Source of the DNA: DASXRA01 sp036558905
Lineage (GTDB): Bacteria; Actinomycetota; Actinomycetes; Mycobacteriales; Jatrophihabitantaceae
NCBI GenBank assembly: GCA_036558905.1
Contig: DATBER010000169.1
Coordinates: 48,041-112,040, forward strand
Length of the DNA: 64,000 nt
Reading direction: 5' to 3'
The notes under the pieces were generated by a model. That model was not told where the DNA came from. It ran no database searches and saw nothing but the letters and a program-made list of their open reading frames with translations. A program made the translations under genes and the position numbers. This document shows, one piece after another, positions 19,456-27,833 of the stretch (positions are counted from its first letter, which is position 1; each line of letters opens with the position of its first letter).

Positions 19456-20571
19456 GTGGACTACGTGAACACGCAGCGCGTTGTACCGCCTACCGTGGCG
19501 CATCCGGACACAGGCTCGCTGGTCGAGTCAGCCGTGCGCGCGCTGCCCAAGATGTACCTGCCGGATACGGCACAGTTCGTGCAGACCGTGCGCCGTGGCG
19601 AGGGCGGCTTGGTGCCCGAGGGCACCAATCTGCGCTACGCGGCGATCGTCGCGCTCGGCGCCGCTCGCCTGGATACCGCCCGGCAGCGCGCGATCCTGGC
19701 CGGCACCGACGCGGCACAGCTCGCCGAACGAGTGGCCGAACAGGCTCGCAGCAGCACGGATCTGGGCGCCGTGGCGCTCGCCGGGTGGGCGTCCGCCGAG
19801 GTCTGCGGCGTCGCGGACGACGCGCTGGTCGACCGGCTCGTCGCCGCCGCGCACTCGAGCCGGCCCGTGCCGACCGTCGATCTGTCGTGGGCGCTGACCG
19901 CGCTGCTCGCCGTGCGCGACCTGCGGCCGGTCACCGCCGACGCCGACCGGATCGCGGCGCGGCTGCGCACGCTGCAAGGCGCCGCGGGCGTCTTCCCGCA
20001 CATGCTGCCGCGCGACAGCCTGCCGTGGTACCGCGCCCACGTGGGTTGCTTCGCCGACCAGGTGTACCCGATCCAGGCACTCGCTCGGCACCACGCCGCC
20101 ACCGGCGAGGCGAACTCGCTGACCGCGGCCGAGCGCTGCGCGGTCCAGATCGTGCGCCTGCAGGGTTCGTCGGGGCAGTGGTGGTGGCACTACGACGCCC
20201 GCACCGGTGACGTCGTCGAGGGCTATCCGGTGTACAGCGTCCACCAGCACGCGATGGCGCCGATGGCGCTGCACGACCTGCGCGCCGCCGGCGGCACCGA
20301 CCACCAGCCGGCGATCACTTCCGGGCTCGCCTGGGTGTTCGAGCGTCCCGAGGTGTCATCGCCGATGATCGACCCGGCCACCGGGGCCATCTGGCGCAAG
20401 GTCGGTCGTCGCGAACGGCGCAAGGCGGTGCGCTCGATCCGGGCAACGACCACCGCGCTGAGGCCGCGGCTGCGCTTGGGCGCGCTCGACCGGATCTTCC
20501 CACCGACCGTGATCGACTACGAATGCCGGCCTTACGAGCTCGGCTGGCTGCTGTATGCGTGGCTGCGATGA
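19456..20571 (+). CDS. Alpha/alpha-toroid-like protein of an EPS locus, function unknown
   Basis: This protein of 371 residues has no signal peptide. Repeated helical segments with a conserved aromatic core (SSGQWWWHYDARTGDVVEGY, then PVYSVHQHAMAPMAL, and a C-terminal YECRPYELGWLLYAW) suggest an alpha/alpha toroid related to terpene cyclases or glycan-processing hydrolases. GTG start at 19456 after a G-run. Its stop overlaps the start of the WecG-type gene (ATGA), tying it to EPS assembly. I do not recognise a characterised member. The Trp-rich His-Tyr-Asp motif is the best candidate active site. Confidence 0.72.
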   Translation: MDYVNTQRVVPPTVAHPDTGSLVESAVRALPKMYLPDTAQFVQTVRRGEGGLVPEGTNLRYAAIVALGAARLDTARQRAILAGTDAAQLAERVAEQARSSTDLGAVALAGWASAEVCGVADDALVDRLVAAAHSSRPVPTVDLSWALTALLAVRDLRPVTADADRIAARLRTLQGAAGVFPHMLPRDSLPWYRAHVGCFADQVYPIQALARHHAATGEANSLTAAERCAVQIVRLQGSSGQWWWHYDARTGDVVEGYPVYSVHQHAMAPMALHDLRAAGGTDHQPAITSGLAWVFERPEVSSPMIDPATGAIWRKVGRRERRKAVRSIRATTTALRPRLRLGALDRIFPPTVIDYECRPYELGWLLYAWLR

Positions 20572-21329
20572 AGCAACTCATCCTCGGGCTGCCGCTCGAC
20601 GCGCTGACGATGGACGACGTCCTCGACAGATGCCGCGGCTCGCTCACCACCCGTGAACGCACGCTCGTCGGCGTCGTCAACGCGGCCAAGATGGTGCGGC
20701 TGCGCCACGACACGCATCTGCGCGACTCCCTGCTCGAGTGCGACGTGCTGCTCGCCGACGGGCAGTCGGTGGTGTGGGCCAGCCGCCTGCTGCGGCGTCG
20801 ACTGCCCGAACGGGTCGCCGGCATCGACCTGTTCGAGCGACTGCTCGAGTTGGCCGCCCGCGACGGCTGGTCGGTGTACCTGCTCGGCGCCCGGCCGGAC
20901 GTCCTCGCCACGTTGCAGCAACGGCTCGGAGAGCGATTTCCCGCGCTCAAGATCGCCGGCGCGCGCGATGGCTACTTCGCCGGGACCGAGGGCTCGTCCG
21001 TGGCCGCCGACATCCGGCAGTCCGGTGCCGACATGCTGTTCCTCGGCATGACCTCGCCGAAGAAGGAGATCTTCCTCGGCGACTACGGCGCCACCCTCGG
21101 CGCGCCGGTGCTGCACGGCGTGGGCGGATCGTTCGACATCCTTGCCGGAATCACCAAGCGGGCCCCGGTGCGGTGGCAGCGTCTGGGCCTGGAGTGGCTC
21201 TACCGCGTCCTGCAGGAACCGCGCCGCCTCTGGCGCCGCTACCTGACCACCAACGCGACTTTCATCGCGCTCGTTCTGCGCGAACTCGTGTGGCGGCAAC
21301 CGCCGTATCAGCACTCATCGGGGGACTGA
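20568..21329 (+). CDS. WecG/TagA/CpsF family glycosyltransferase
   Basis: This GT26-family enzyme of 253 residues transfers ManNAc- or ManNAcA-type sugars from UDP to a lipid-linked acceptor. Motifs visible: VVNAAKMVRLRHD, LLADGQSVVWASRLL near 60, AGIDLFERLLELAA, VYLLGARPDV, and LFLGMTSPKKEIFL near 160, with GVGGSFDILAG after it. The ATG at 20568 overlaps the previous stop by 4 bp. wecC follows 1 nt after its stop, so donor synthesis and transfer are coupled. Confidence 0.92.
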   Translation: MKQLILGLPLDALTMDDVLDRCRGSLTTRERTLVGVVNAAKMVRLRHDTHLRDSLLECDVLLADGQSVVWASRLLRRRLPERVAGIDLFERLLELAARDGWSVYLLGARPDVLATLQQRLGERFPALKIAGARDGYFAGTEGSSVAADIRQSGADMLFLGMTSPKKEIFLGDYGATLGAPVLHGVGGSFDILAGITKRAPVRWQRLGLEWLYRVLQEPRRLWRRYLTTNATFIALVLRELVWRQPPYQHSSGD

Positions 21330-21330
21330 C

Positions 21331-22587
21331 ATGGACAACATCTTCTCGGGCACGGTCGCGGTGATCGGGCTCGGCTACATCGGATTGCCCACCGCGGCGG
21401 CGCTCGCCACCCGGGGCGTGGATGTCGTCGGTGTGGACGTGAACGCCGACCTGGTCAAGACCGTGGGCCGCGGGGAGGCACCGCTCGTCGAGCCAGACCT
21501 CGCCGCGGCGGTGAGCGGCGCTGTCGCCCTGGGCCGGCTCACCACCAGCACCGACACGCCGCCGGCGGGCGCGTACGTCATCGCCGTGCCGACCCCGTTC
21601 CACGACGACCATTCCGCCGACCTCAGCTACGTGCGAGCGGCGACGGAGGCACTGGCGCCACACCTGCGCGGCGGCGAGGTCGTCATCCTCGAATCCACGT
21701 CGCCGCCCGGCACGACGCGTTCGGTCAGCGAATGGATCGGCGAGCTGCGCCCGGACCTCACCCTGCCGCACGCCAGCGACGGCGTGCCGGATGTGTTCGT
21801 CGCGCACTGTCCCGAGCGAGTGCTGCCGGGGCGGATCATGATCGAGATGATCACCAACGACCGGGTCATCGGTGGCATAACGCCGCGGTGCGCCGAGCGA
21901 GCCGCGTCGGTCTACCGGGTGTTCTGCCAAGGGAACCTGGTGTTGAGCGACGCGTCGAGCGCGGAGATGGCCAAGCTCGTCGAGAACGCCTATCGCGACG
22001 TCAACATCGGATTCGCCAACGAGTTGTCGCTGATCTGCGAGCAGCTCAAGCTCGACGTGTGGGAGGTCATCCGGCTGGCCAACCACCACCCGCGCGTCAA
22101 CATCCTCACCCCGGGACCGGGCGTCGGCGGGCACTGCATCGCGGTGGACCCGTGGTTCATCGTCGCCTCGGCGCCGGAGCTGGCCCGCATCATCCGCGCG
22201 GCCCGCGAGGTGAACGACGGCAAGCCCGCGCACGTGGCCCGCCAGGTGATCGAGAAGGCGGGACGGTTCAATAGCCCGAAGATCGCCTGTCTGGGGTTGG
22301 CGTTCAAGGCCAACGTCGACGATCTGCGCGAGAGCCCGGCCGTCGACGTCGTCGCGCAGATCGCCGAGGCGCTGCCCGACGTCGAGATCCTGGTCGCCGA
22401 GCCCTACGTCGACGCGCTGCCGCCCGCGTTGCGGGACCGGCCGAACGTGCGACTGGCGCGCACCAACGACGCACTGGAGGCGGCCGACATCGTCGCCACG
22501 CTCGTCGACCACGACCAGTTCCGCTCGCTGAACCGCAGCCTGCTGTCCGGCAAGGTCGTCTACGACACGCGCGGGATCTGGCGCTGA
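21331..22587 (+). CDS. wecC: UDP-N-acetyl-D-mannosamine dehydrogenase
   Basis: This NAD-dependent UDP-sugar 6-dehydrogenase of 418 residues turns UDP-ManNAc into UDP-ManNAcA. The Rossmann start is VIGLGYIGLPTAAALATRGV. EMAKLVENAYRDVNIGFANE contains the catalytic Lys/Asn helix, and GVGGHCIAVDPWFI holds the nucleophilic Cys near 268. The C-terminal domain includes LAFKANVDDLRESPAVDV. With WecB at 11221 the pathway to UDP-ManNAcA is complete. An ATCGGGGGAC motif lies in the last codons of the preceding gene, 6 nt before this ATG. Confidence 0.95.
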   Translation: MDNIFSGTVAVIGLGYIGLPTAAALATRGVDVVGVDVNADLVKTVGRGEAPLVEPDLAAAVSGAVALGRLTTSTDTPPAGAYVIAVPTPFHDDHSADLSYVRAATEALAPHLRGGEVVILESTSPPGTTRSVSEWIGELRPDLTLPHASDGVPDVFVAHCPERVLPGRIMIEMITNDRVIGGITPRCAERAASVYRVFCQGNLVLSDASSAEMAKLVENAYRDVNIGFANELSLICEQLKLDVWEVIRLANHHPRVNILTPGPGVGGHCIAVDPWFIVASAPELARIIRAAREVNDGKPAHVARQVIEKAGRFNSPKIACLGLAFKANVDDLRESPAVDVVAQIAEALPDVEILVAEPYVDALPPALRDRPNVRLARTNDALEAADIVATLVDHDQFRSLNRSLLSGKVVYDTRGIWR

Positions 22588-22735
22588 GCATTGATCATCG
22601 AGAAAGTCGGCCGGACACGGAGATTTCACCGGTGCGGCCAGGCCGATGTAGCGTGCCCAGGTCGCGCGGTTGGCGTGGGAGCGGCCGCGCGAGACCCGGA
22701 CCTGACCGTGCGGGGGCCGACCGAGGAGTGACCTC

Positions 22736-24466
22736 GTGAAGGCGCATGTTCCTGCCCATCGGTTACCCAGCAAGAGGACGTCGGCCAAATTGGCCATTAT
22801 CGCCGCCGTACTCGCGTTGGTCGGCGGCGTCACGGCTGCGTTCGCGATCGGCAGCTCGGCATCTGCCCACGAACGCCTCGTGGGCATCTATACCGGACAT
22901 GAGCGCCCAACTGGGTACAGTTCGAGTGGCCCGTCCGAGCTGGGTGTGCGGTTCACTGTGAGTACGGCGGGCAGCGTTGTCGCGATCCGGTACTACCGCG
23001 GCCGGCCGGACACCAGCAGCCACCCGGGCGCGCTGTGGACGACCGCCGGGCAGCGCGTCGCCTCGGTGACGTTCGCGGCGAGCACGCACCGGGGTTGGCA
23101 GATCGCCCGGCTGGCCCGGCCCATAGCGCTGCGCCCGGGCGTCACCTACCTGGCCTCGTACGAGACCTCCGGCCGATATCCGACGCAGGCCAGCGCGTTC
23201 GCCGGCGGAGCCACCCTCGGCAACGCGACGATCCGCGGAAGGGCCGGCACGTACCGGCCCGGCAGCGGCTTCCCCAGCAGTAGCAGCGGCGGCACCGCCT
23301 TCTACGTCGACGTGCTCTTCCGACCCGGCCTGCCCGGCGACCCGGTGCCGACGCCGACCACGCAGTCGTCCACGCACCCGACTCCGACGCGGACGTCGAG
23401 TCACCCGACCACGCCCAGCCCGACGCCGACCACCTCGCACCCCCAGCCGCCGACCAGCCCGACATCCAAGCCGACGACCACCACGCCGACCACGCGGCCG
23501 GCATCCGGTGCGGCACCGGCAGAATGCGCGCACGGCGGAAGCTACCTGTGGGCGAACCTCGAAACGTGCGGGTGGCCCGGTCCGGCCAACACCGGCCCGG
23601 TGGTGAGCCAGTGCCCGGGCGGCACGCTCACGACGAACAGCGGCAGCGCCGGCCGGACCATTCGCGTGACCAGCGCCAACACGGTGGTGAGCTGCCAGAA
23701 GATCACCGGGTGTCTGAGCGTCGAGGCCCAGAACGTGACCGTGCGCAACGTCCAGATCGCGTGCACCAGCGGCGAGACCGGTGAGGCCGCCAACGGCACC
23801 GGAGCGATCAAGATCCAGGACGGCGCCAGCGCCACGATCGACCACGTCGACATCGACGGAATGGACGGCGTGCACGCCTGCATCTGGCATCAAGGCACGG
23901 CGATGACCGCCGAAGCGGTGAACTGCCACGGCGCCGACGACGGCATCTTCAGCTGGGCCGACACCAGCTACTCCGCGACGACGGGCGACCACTTCACGAT
24001 CAAGGACAGCTACCTGCACGACTTCACAGCGAAGACTTCGAACGGTCACATCGACGGATACCAGACCGAAGGTGCCGCAAACGGTTCGATCAGCCACAAC
24101 ACGTTCCTGATGGACTCCGACAACGGCAACCGCACCGACAGCGCGATCGCCATCTGGAACAGCCTGAAGAACAGCCACGACATCTCGGTGTCGAACAACC
24201 TCGTCTCCGGCGGCGGATTCTCCGTCTACGCCGAGGACTACAGCCCGTCAGAAGGAAACCCGAGCGGCGGGTTCACCGTCACCAACATCACGCTCACCGG
24301 CAATCGGTTCAGTACCCACCTGTTCGGGTGCATCGGCTATTACGGCGTCTGGTTCCCACGCGGCGCTCCGACCGACGGGTGGCGCCGCAGCGGCAACACC
24401 GTGCTGGAGACCGGTGCCGACGTGGACTCCGGCAACCCGAGCTACCAGGGCCGCTCCTGCACATGA
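22736..24466 (+). CDS. Secreted DUF4082 plus right-handed beta-helix protein
   Basis: This extracellular protein of 576 residues has a Sec signal (hydrophobic core, ASA near 42). A DUF4082 carbohydrate-binding-like domain spans about 45-205 (GVRFTVSTAGSVVAIRYYRG). A Pro/Thr/Ser linker at 205-260 follows, then a parallel beta-helix (CGWPGPANTGPV, then VTVRNVQIACTS, ATIDHVDIDGMDGVHACIWH). Beta-helix folds of this kind are typical of polysaccharide lyases and depolymerases. GTG start after GAGGAG. It is one of three such proteins in the locus and probably trims or processes the exported glycan; catalytic residues cannot be assigned. Confidence 0.85.
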   Translation: MKAHVPAHRLPSKRTSAKLAIIAAVLALVGGVTAAFAIGSSASAHERLVGIYTGHERPTGYSSSGPSELGVRFTVSTAGSVVAIRYYRGRPDTSSHPGALWTTAGQRVASVTFAASTHRGWQIARLARPIALRPGVTYLASYETSGRYPTQASAFAGGATLGNATIRGRAGTYRPGSGFPSSSSGGTAFYVDVLFRPGLPGDPVPTPTTQSSTHPTPTRTSSHPTTPSPTPTTSHPQPPTSPTSKPTTTTPTTRPASGAAPAECAHGGSYLWANLETCGWPGPANTGPVVSQCPGGTLTTNSGSAGRTIRVTSANTVVSCQKITGCLSVEAQNVTVRNVQIACTSGETGEAANGTGAIKIQDGASATIDHVDIDGMDGVHACIWHQGTAMTAEAVNCHGADDGIFSWADTSYSATTGDHFTIKDSYLHDFTAKTSNGHIDGYQTEGAANGSISHNTFLMDSDNGNRTDSAIAIWNSLKNSHDISVSNNLVSGGGFSVYAEDYSPSEGNPSGGFTVTNITLTGNRFSTHLFGCIGYYGVWFPRGAPTDGWRRSGNTVLETGADVDSGNPSYQGRSCT

Positions 24467-24473
24467 CCGTCCC

Positions 24474-24502
24474 GGCTGACCCGCCCGACGGGTGGGCCAG
24501 CC
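24474..24502. terminator. Bidirectional terminator hairpin between convergent genes
   Basis: A compact GC-rich hairpin (GGCTGACCCGCCC pairing with GGGTGGGCCAGCC, one mismatch, 3-nt loop) lies between the ends of the beta-helix gene and the minus-strand Wzz-like gene. Confidence 0.6.
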
Positions 24503-24524
24503 GCGCGCCCGGTGGGTGATGCCG

Positions 24525-25220
24525 TCAGGGCCCGCGGGCGATACGCCGGCGTACGTAGAGGGCAATGACGATCGTGACGGCCAGCCCGACCGCGAGGGAT
24601 GCCGCCACGGCTTTCAGCCGATGTCCGGAGTCATAGAACACCTGCACCTGGCTCGGATTGAGCCTGGTCGTCACCCGGTCGACGGGGGGCACATCGGCCT
24701 GCAACCCGGACAGCTTCAGGTTGACCTGGTTGGCGAGCCGGCTCACCATGCCGTTCACCTCGGCGGCGGTGGCACCGACCGCCTGCACGTCCAGCAGCGC
24801 CTTGTCGAAGTTGTCCGCCCACTGTCCGCCGTCGTTGGGCAAGGTCACCGACCAGCCGTGCCGGACGCCCTGGTTCACCAGCCGTACCGAAGGGTCCACG
24901 ACCCGGGCGGCCGCCGCGTCCGGGTCCACCATCTTGCCGACCACGCCGGCGAGCGCGATCAGACCGCCCGGGTTGTTGAGCAGCGAGTTCGGGAACACGC
25001 CGCTGGCCGGGGGCAGGAAGAGCACATCGGTCTGGGCCCAGAAGACACCGGGCTTGCGGGCGACCCGATAGGTGATCGCCGCCGTGATCAGCAGTCCGAT
25101 CGCTATGATCACTGCCGCCCAGCGCACCGCCAGTCGCTGCCTCTGCCGCTGCGGCCCTCGATCGCCGACCGCGGGCAGGGCTACGCTCGGCGGCGCCGCA
25201 ACGGCCGTCCCCCCGGCCAT
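24525..25220 (-). CDS. Wzz-like chain-length-determinant membrane protein
   Basis: This protein of 231 residues has two membrane helices, near 34-53 and 205-224, with an extracytoplasmic domain between them. This is the polysaccharide co-polymerase (Wzz) topology. It has no cytoplasmic kinase domain, so it would need a separate partner if tyrosine phosphorylation is used; none is in the window. It is divergent from the second Wzz-like gene. An AAGGTG ribosome site precedes the ATG. Confidence 0.7.
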   Translation of the reverse strand: MAGGTAVAAPPSVALPAVGDRGPQRQRQRLAVRWAAVIIAIGLLITAAITYRVARKPGVFWAQTDVLFLPPASGVFPNSLLNNPGGLIALAGVVGKMVDPDAAAARVVDPSVRLVNQGVRHGWSVTLPNDGGQWADNFDKALLDVQAVGATAAEVNGMVSRLANQVNLKLSGLQADVPPVDRVTTRLNPSQVQVFYDSGHRLKAVAASLAVGLAVTIVIALYVRRRIARGP

Positions 25221-25347
25221 AGATCACCTTCCGTTGGCGCCTACGCAGCGATACGTCTATCCTGCGTAAAGTTGCTGTCACATCGTACGGGCCCACTGCC
25301 CGGGTTGGCGAGCAACATCACCTCGTGGGGGCGGAGGTACAACTCGA

Positions 25348-26367
25348 GTGGCGACCGCTATTTCCAGCACGCCCGAAATCCGATTGCTGCGGCGCTTCGT
25401 GCGCCAGTGGCCGATCGCCGTCGCCGGCCTGATCATCACTGTCGTGTTGTGCGCCGCGACGATCCGACTCGTCCCGCCGAGCTACGCGACGAAAGCGTCG
25501 CTGCTCCTCACACCGCCGCAGACCCCCGCGACCGCGGCAACTACGGGCAACCCGAATCCCTATATGCAGCTGGGCGGTCTGCAGCCGCTCGCCGACATCG
25601 TCAGCCGAGCCATGATGTCGAGCTCGTCGCTCGCGGCCCTTCGCAAGGCCGGCCTCGAGGGCTCGTACACCGTCACGCGCGACACCACGACCGACGGGCC
25701 GCTCGTCACCGTTACGACGAAGGCCAAGACGCCCGAGGCGGCCCTGACCAATCTGCGGCTGGTGCTCAACCTGGCCGGTCCGCAGCTCAACACCCTGCAG
25801 GCGAACCAGGGTGTGGTCCCCAAGAATCGCGTCTCCACGATCGTGGTGGCCCGCGATACGCAGGCCAACAAGTCCCGCAAGTCCCAGATCCGCGCGCTGG
25901 TCGTCGCGCTGGTGGCCGGGCTGGTCGGCACCGCTCTCGCCGTGTCGGTCGTCGACCTGCTCATGCAGCGGCGACGGGCGCCGAAGCAGGCCGGCCGAGC
26001 CGTCCGGCGGCTGACGACGGCACCGACACCAGCCGAAGCTCGCGCCGAGAGTGCGCCCGCGTCGTCCTCGGCCCGGACCATCCTGCGGCCCGGCCACCTC
26101 ATCCGATCGGTCACCCGGAACGGACACAGCCGCCGGGCGGAGCCGGCGGAGTCGGCGGGGCCGGCCACCTCCGACGCCGCGGCCGAGTCGGCCGTGGAAC
26201 CGTCCGTCCGCGCGCGCCGACGGCCGCTACCTGGTCTCACGCCGGACGTCCCCGAGGCGCCGCCGGCCACGGCCCGGATCCGCCGCCGGGCTCGGGGCAA
26301 CACCCAGCAGCCCGGCGCCGCGAGCGATCCCGATCCCGACGATCGAGTCGCTAGCCGCTTGCCATGA
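25348..26367 (+). CDS. Wzz-like protein with long cytoplasmic basic tail
   Basis: This protein of 339 residues has membrane helices near 24-44 and 187-210, flanking a Wzz-type periplasmic-side domain (YATKASLLLTPPQTP, DIVSRAMMSS, KTPEAALTNLRLVLNL). A cytoplasmic tail of about 125 residues rich in Arg, Ala and Pro follows. No Walker motif is seen. The tail is longer than in simple Wzz proteins and may contact the polymerase or initiating transferase. Its stop overlaps the start of the Wzy gene by 4 bp. GTG start after GGCGGAGGT. Confidence 0.78.
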   Translation: MATAISSTPEIRLLRRFVRQWPIAVAGLIITVVLCAATIRLVPPSYATKASLLLTPPQTPATAATTGNPNPYMQLGGLQPLADIVSRAMMSSSSLAALRKAGLEGSYTVTRDTTTDGPLVTVTTKAKTPEAALTNLRLVLNLAGPQLNTLQANQGVVPKNRVSTIVVARDTQANKSRKSQIRALVVALVAGLVGTALAVSVVDLLMQRRRAPKQAGRAVRRLTTAPTPAEARAESAPASSSARTILRPGHLIRSVTRNGHSRRAEPAESAGPATSDAAAESAVEPSVRARRRPLPGLTPDVPEAPPATARIRRRARGNTQQPGAASDPDPDDRVASRLP

Positions 26368-27674
26368 CCGCGTTGGCGGCGTCGACGCGCGCGACGAGGC
26401 TGGACGCCGTCACGGGCCTGACGGCGTTCCTGGTCACGCTCATCGTCATCCCCTCCGACCTCATCTTCGGCCCGCTGGGCAGCGCCGGCACGCCGGCCGA
26501 GGTGCTCGGAATGGGCCTGTTCGCGGCCTGGCTGACCGCCACCGTCAGCCACCTGGGCCGCCGACGGCCCGCCGAGCCGATCCGGATCTTCGCGTGGCTG
26601 TTCGTCGGCGCGGTCCTGATCAGCTACGTCGCGGCGAATTCCCGGGCAATGTTCAGTGCTGAGGCGCGGGCCGCCGACGCGGGCCTACTACTGGTCTGCT
26701 CGTGGATGGGCGTCCTGCTCATGGCCATGGACCGGATCCCGACGCGGGAGCGCCTCGACGTGCTGCTGCGGCGTCTGGTGATGCTCGCCGGAGCGCTGGC
26801 CACCCTCGGGCTGCTGCAGTTCGCGACGAAGTTGCCGTTCACCAACTACCTGCAGGTGCCGGGCCTGGCCACGAACCAGTCCCTGGTCAGCCTGTACGGA
26901 CGCGATGGGCTCACCCGGCCGGCCGGCACGGCGGTGCACCCCATCGAGTTCGGTGCCGTGCTCACCATGGCGCTGCCGATCGCGCTGCACTACGCGATGA
27001 TCGACACTCACCGCCGTCCGCTCCGTCGGTGGTACCCGGTGATCGCGATCGGATTCGCCGTACCCATCTCGATCTCCCGTTCGGCCGTGCTCAGCGTCCT
27101 CGTGGCGCTGTGCTTCGTGCTGCCGACCTGGTCGCGAGCGGCCCGGCGACGCGCGTACCTGGCCATCGTGGCCCTGGGCGGCGCAGTGTACGTGATGGTT
27201 CCGGGGCTGCTCGGAACGATCACGAACCTATTCACCGGAATCCAGAGCGACAGCAGTGCACAATCACGCACCGGCAGTTTCTCGCTGGCCTACGATTTTA
27301 TTTCTCGCAGCCCGATATTTGGGCGCGGCTTTCTCACATTCCTGCCGGCGTATCGCATTCTTGATGATCAATATTTAGGATTGCTGATAGAAACTGGGAT
27401 CGTGGGCTTGGCCACATTCCTCGGCCTGCTTGCGAGCGGCGTCGTCGGAGGATTGCGGCTGCGCCGGGCAGCGAACCGGATCGATGCGCGGCTCGGCGTG
27501 GCACTTGCCGCATCTGCCGCGTCTGCGCTCGCGAGTTTCGCCCTGTTTGATGCGTTCTCATTCCCGATGGCGGCCAGCATGATTTTCCTGGTTCTGGGCT
27601 GTCTGGGGGCTCTGCGCCGTTTCGTCCGCACGCCCGCAGTGGACATTGGCCGAGAAACGCCCAAGCCCGCCTGA
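26364..27674 (+). CDS. O-antigen ligase / polymerase family protein (Wzy-like)
   Basis: This integral membrane protein of 436 residues has about 11-12 predicted helices. Motifs of the Wzy/WaaL family are visible: TRPAGTAVHPIEFGAVLTMA near 190-210, PISISRSAVLSV near 235, SSAQSRTGSF before a long outer loop, and GRGFLTFLPAYRILDDQYLG near 320. It would polymerise lipid-linked repeat units outside the membrane. It is coupled by a 4-bp overlap to the Wzz-like gene. The 3' third (around 27290-27410) is markedly less GC-rich than its surroundings, suggesting recent exchange. Confidence 0.87.
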   Translation: MTALAASTRATRLDAVTGLTAFLVTLIVIPSDLIFGPLGSAGTPAEVLGMGLFAAWLTATVSHLGRRRPAEPIRIFAWLFVGAVLISYVAANSRAMFSAEARAADAGLLLVCSWMGVLLMAMDRIPTRERLDVLLRRLVMLAGALATLGLLQFATKLPFTNYLQVPGLATNQSLVSLYGRDGLTRPAGTAVHPIEFGAVLTMALPIALHYAMIDTHRRPLRRWYPVIAIGFAVPISISRSAVLSVLVALCFVLPTWSRAARRRAYLAIVALGGAVYVMVPGLLGTITNLFTGIQSDSSAQSRTGSFSLAYDFISRSPIFGRGFLTFLPAYRILDDQYLGLLIETGIVGLATFLGLLASGVVGGLRLRRAANRIDARLGVALAASAASALASFALFDAFSFPMAASMIFLVLGCLGALRRFVRTPAVDIGRETPKPA

Positions 27675-27833
27675 TATCCGGCCGCGGTAAAGCCAGCAAC
27701 GCACTGAGGCATTCTCGTGATCTGACCGTGATCAGCAAATCCAGCCTTGGTGAATAGCTCGACAGATGCATTAGGAGCCGGTACGGTTCCTCGGACGCAA
27801 ACACCTCGAAGCGGGGGGTGAAGGCGGTCTTCA

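Noticed and set aside
21262..22887. A 541-codon frame antisense to wecC
   Set aside because: Composition is typical of antisense frames and wecC motifs on the other strand are complete.
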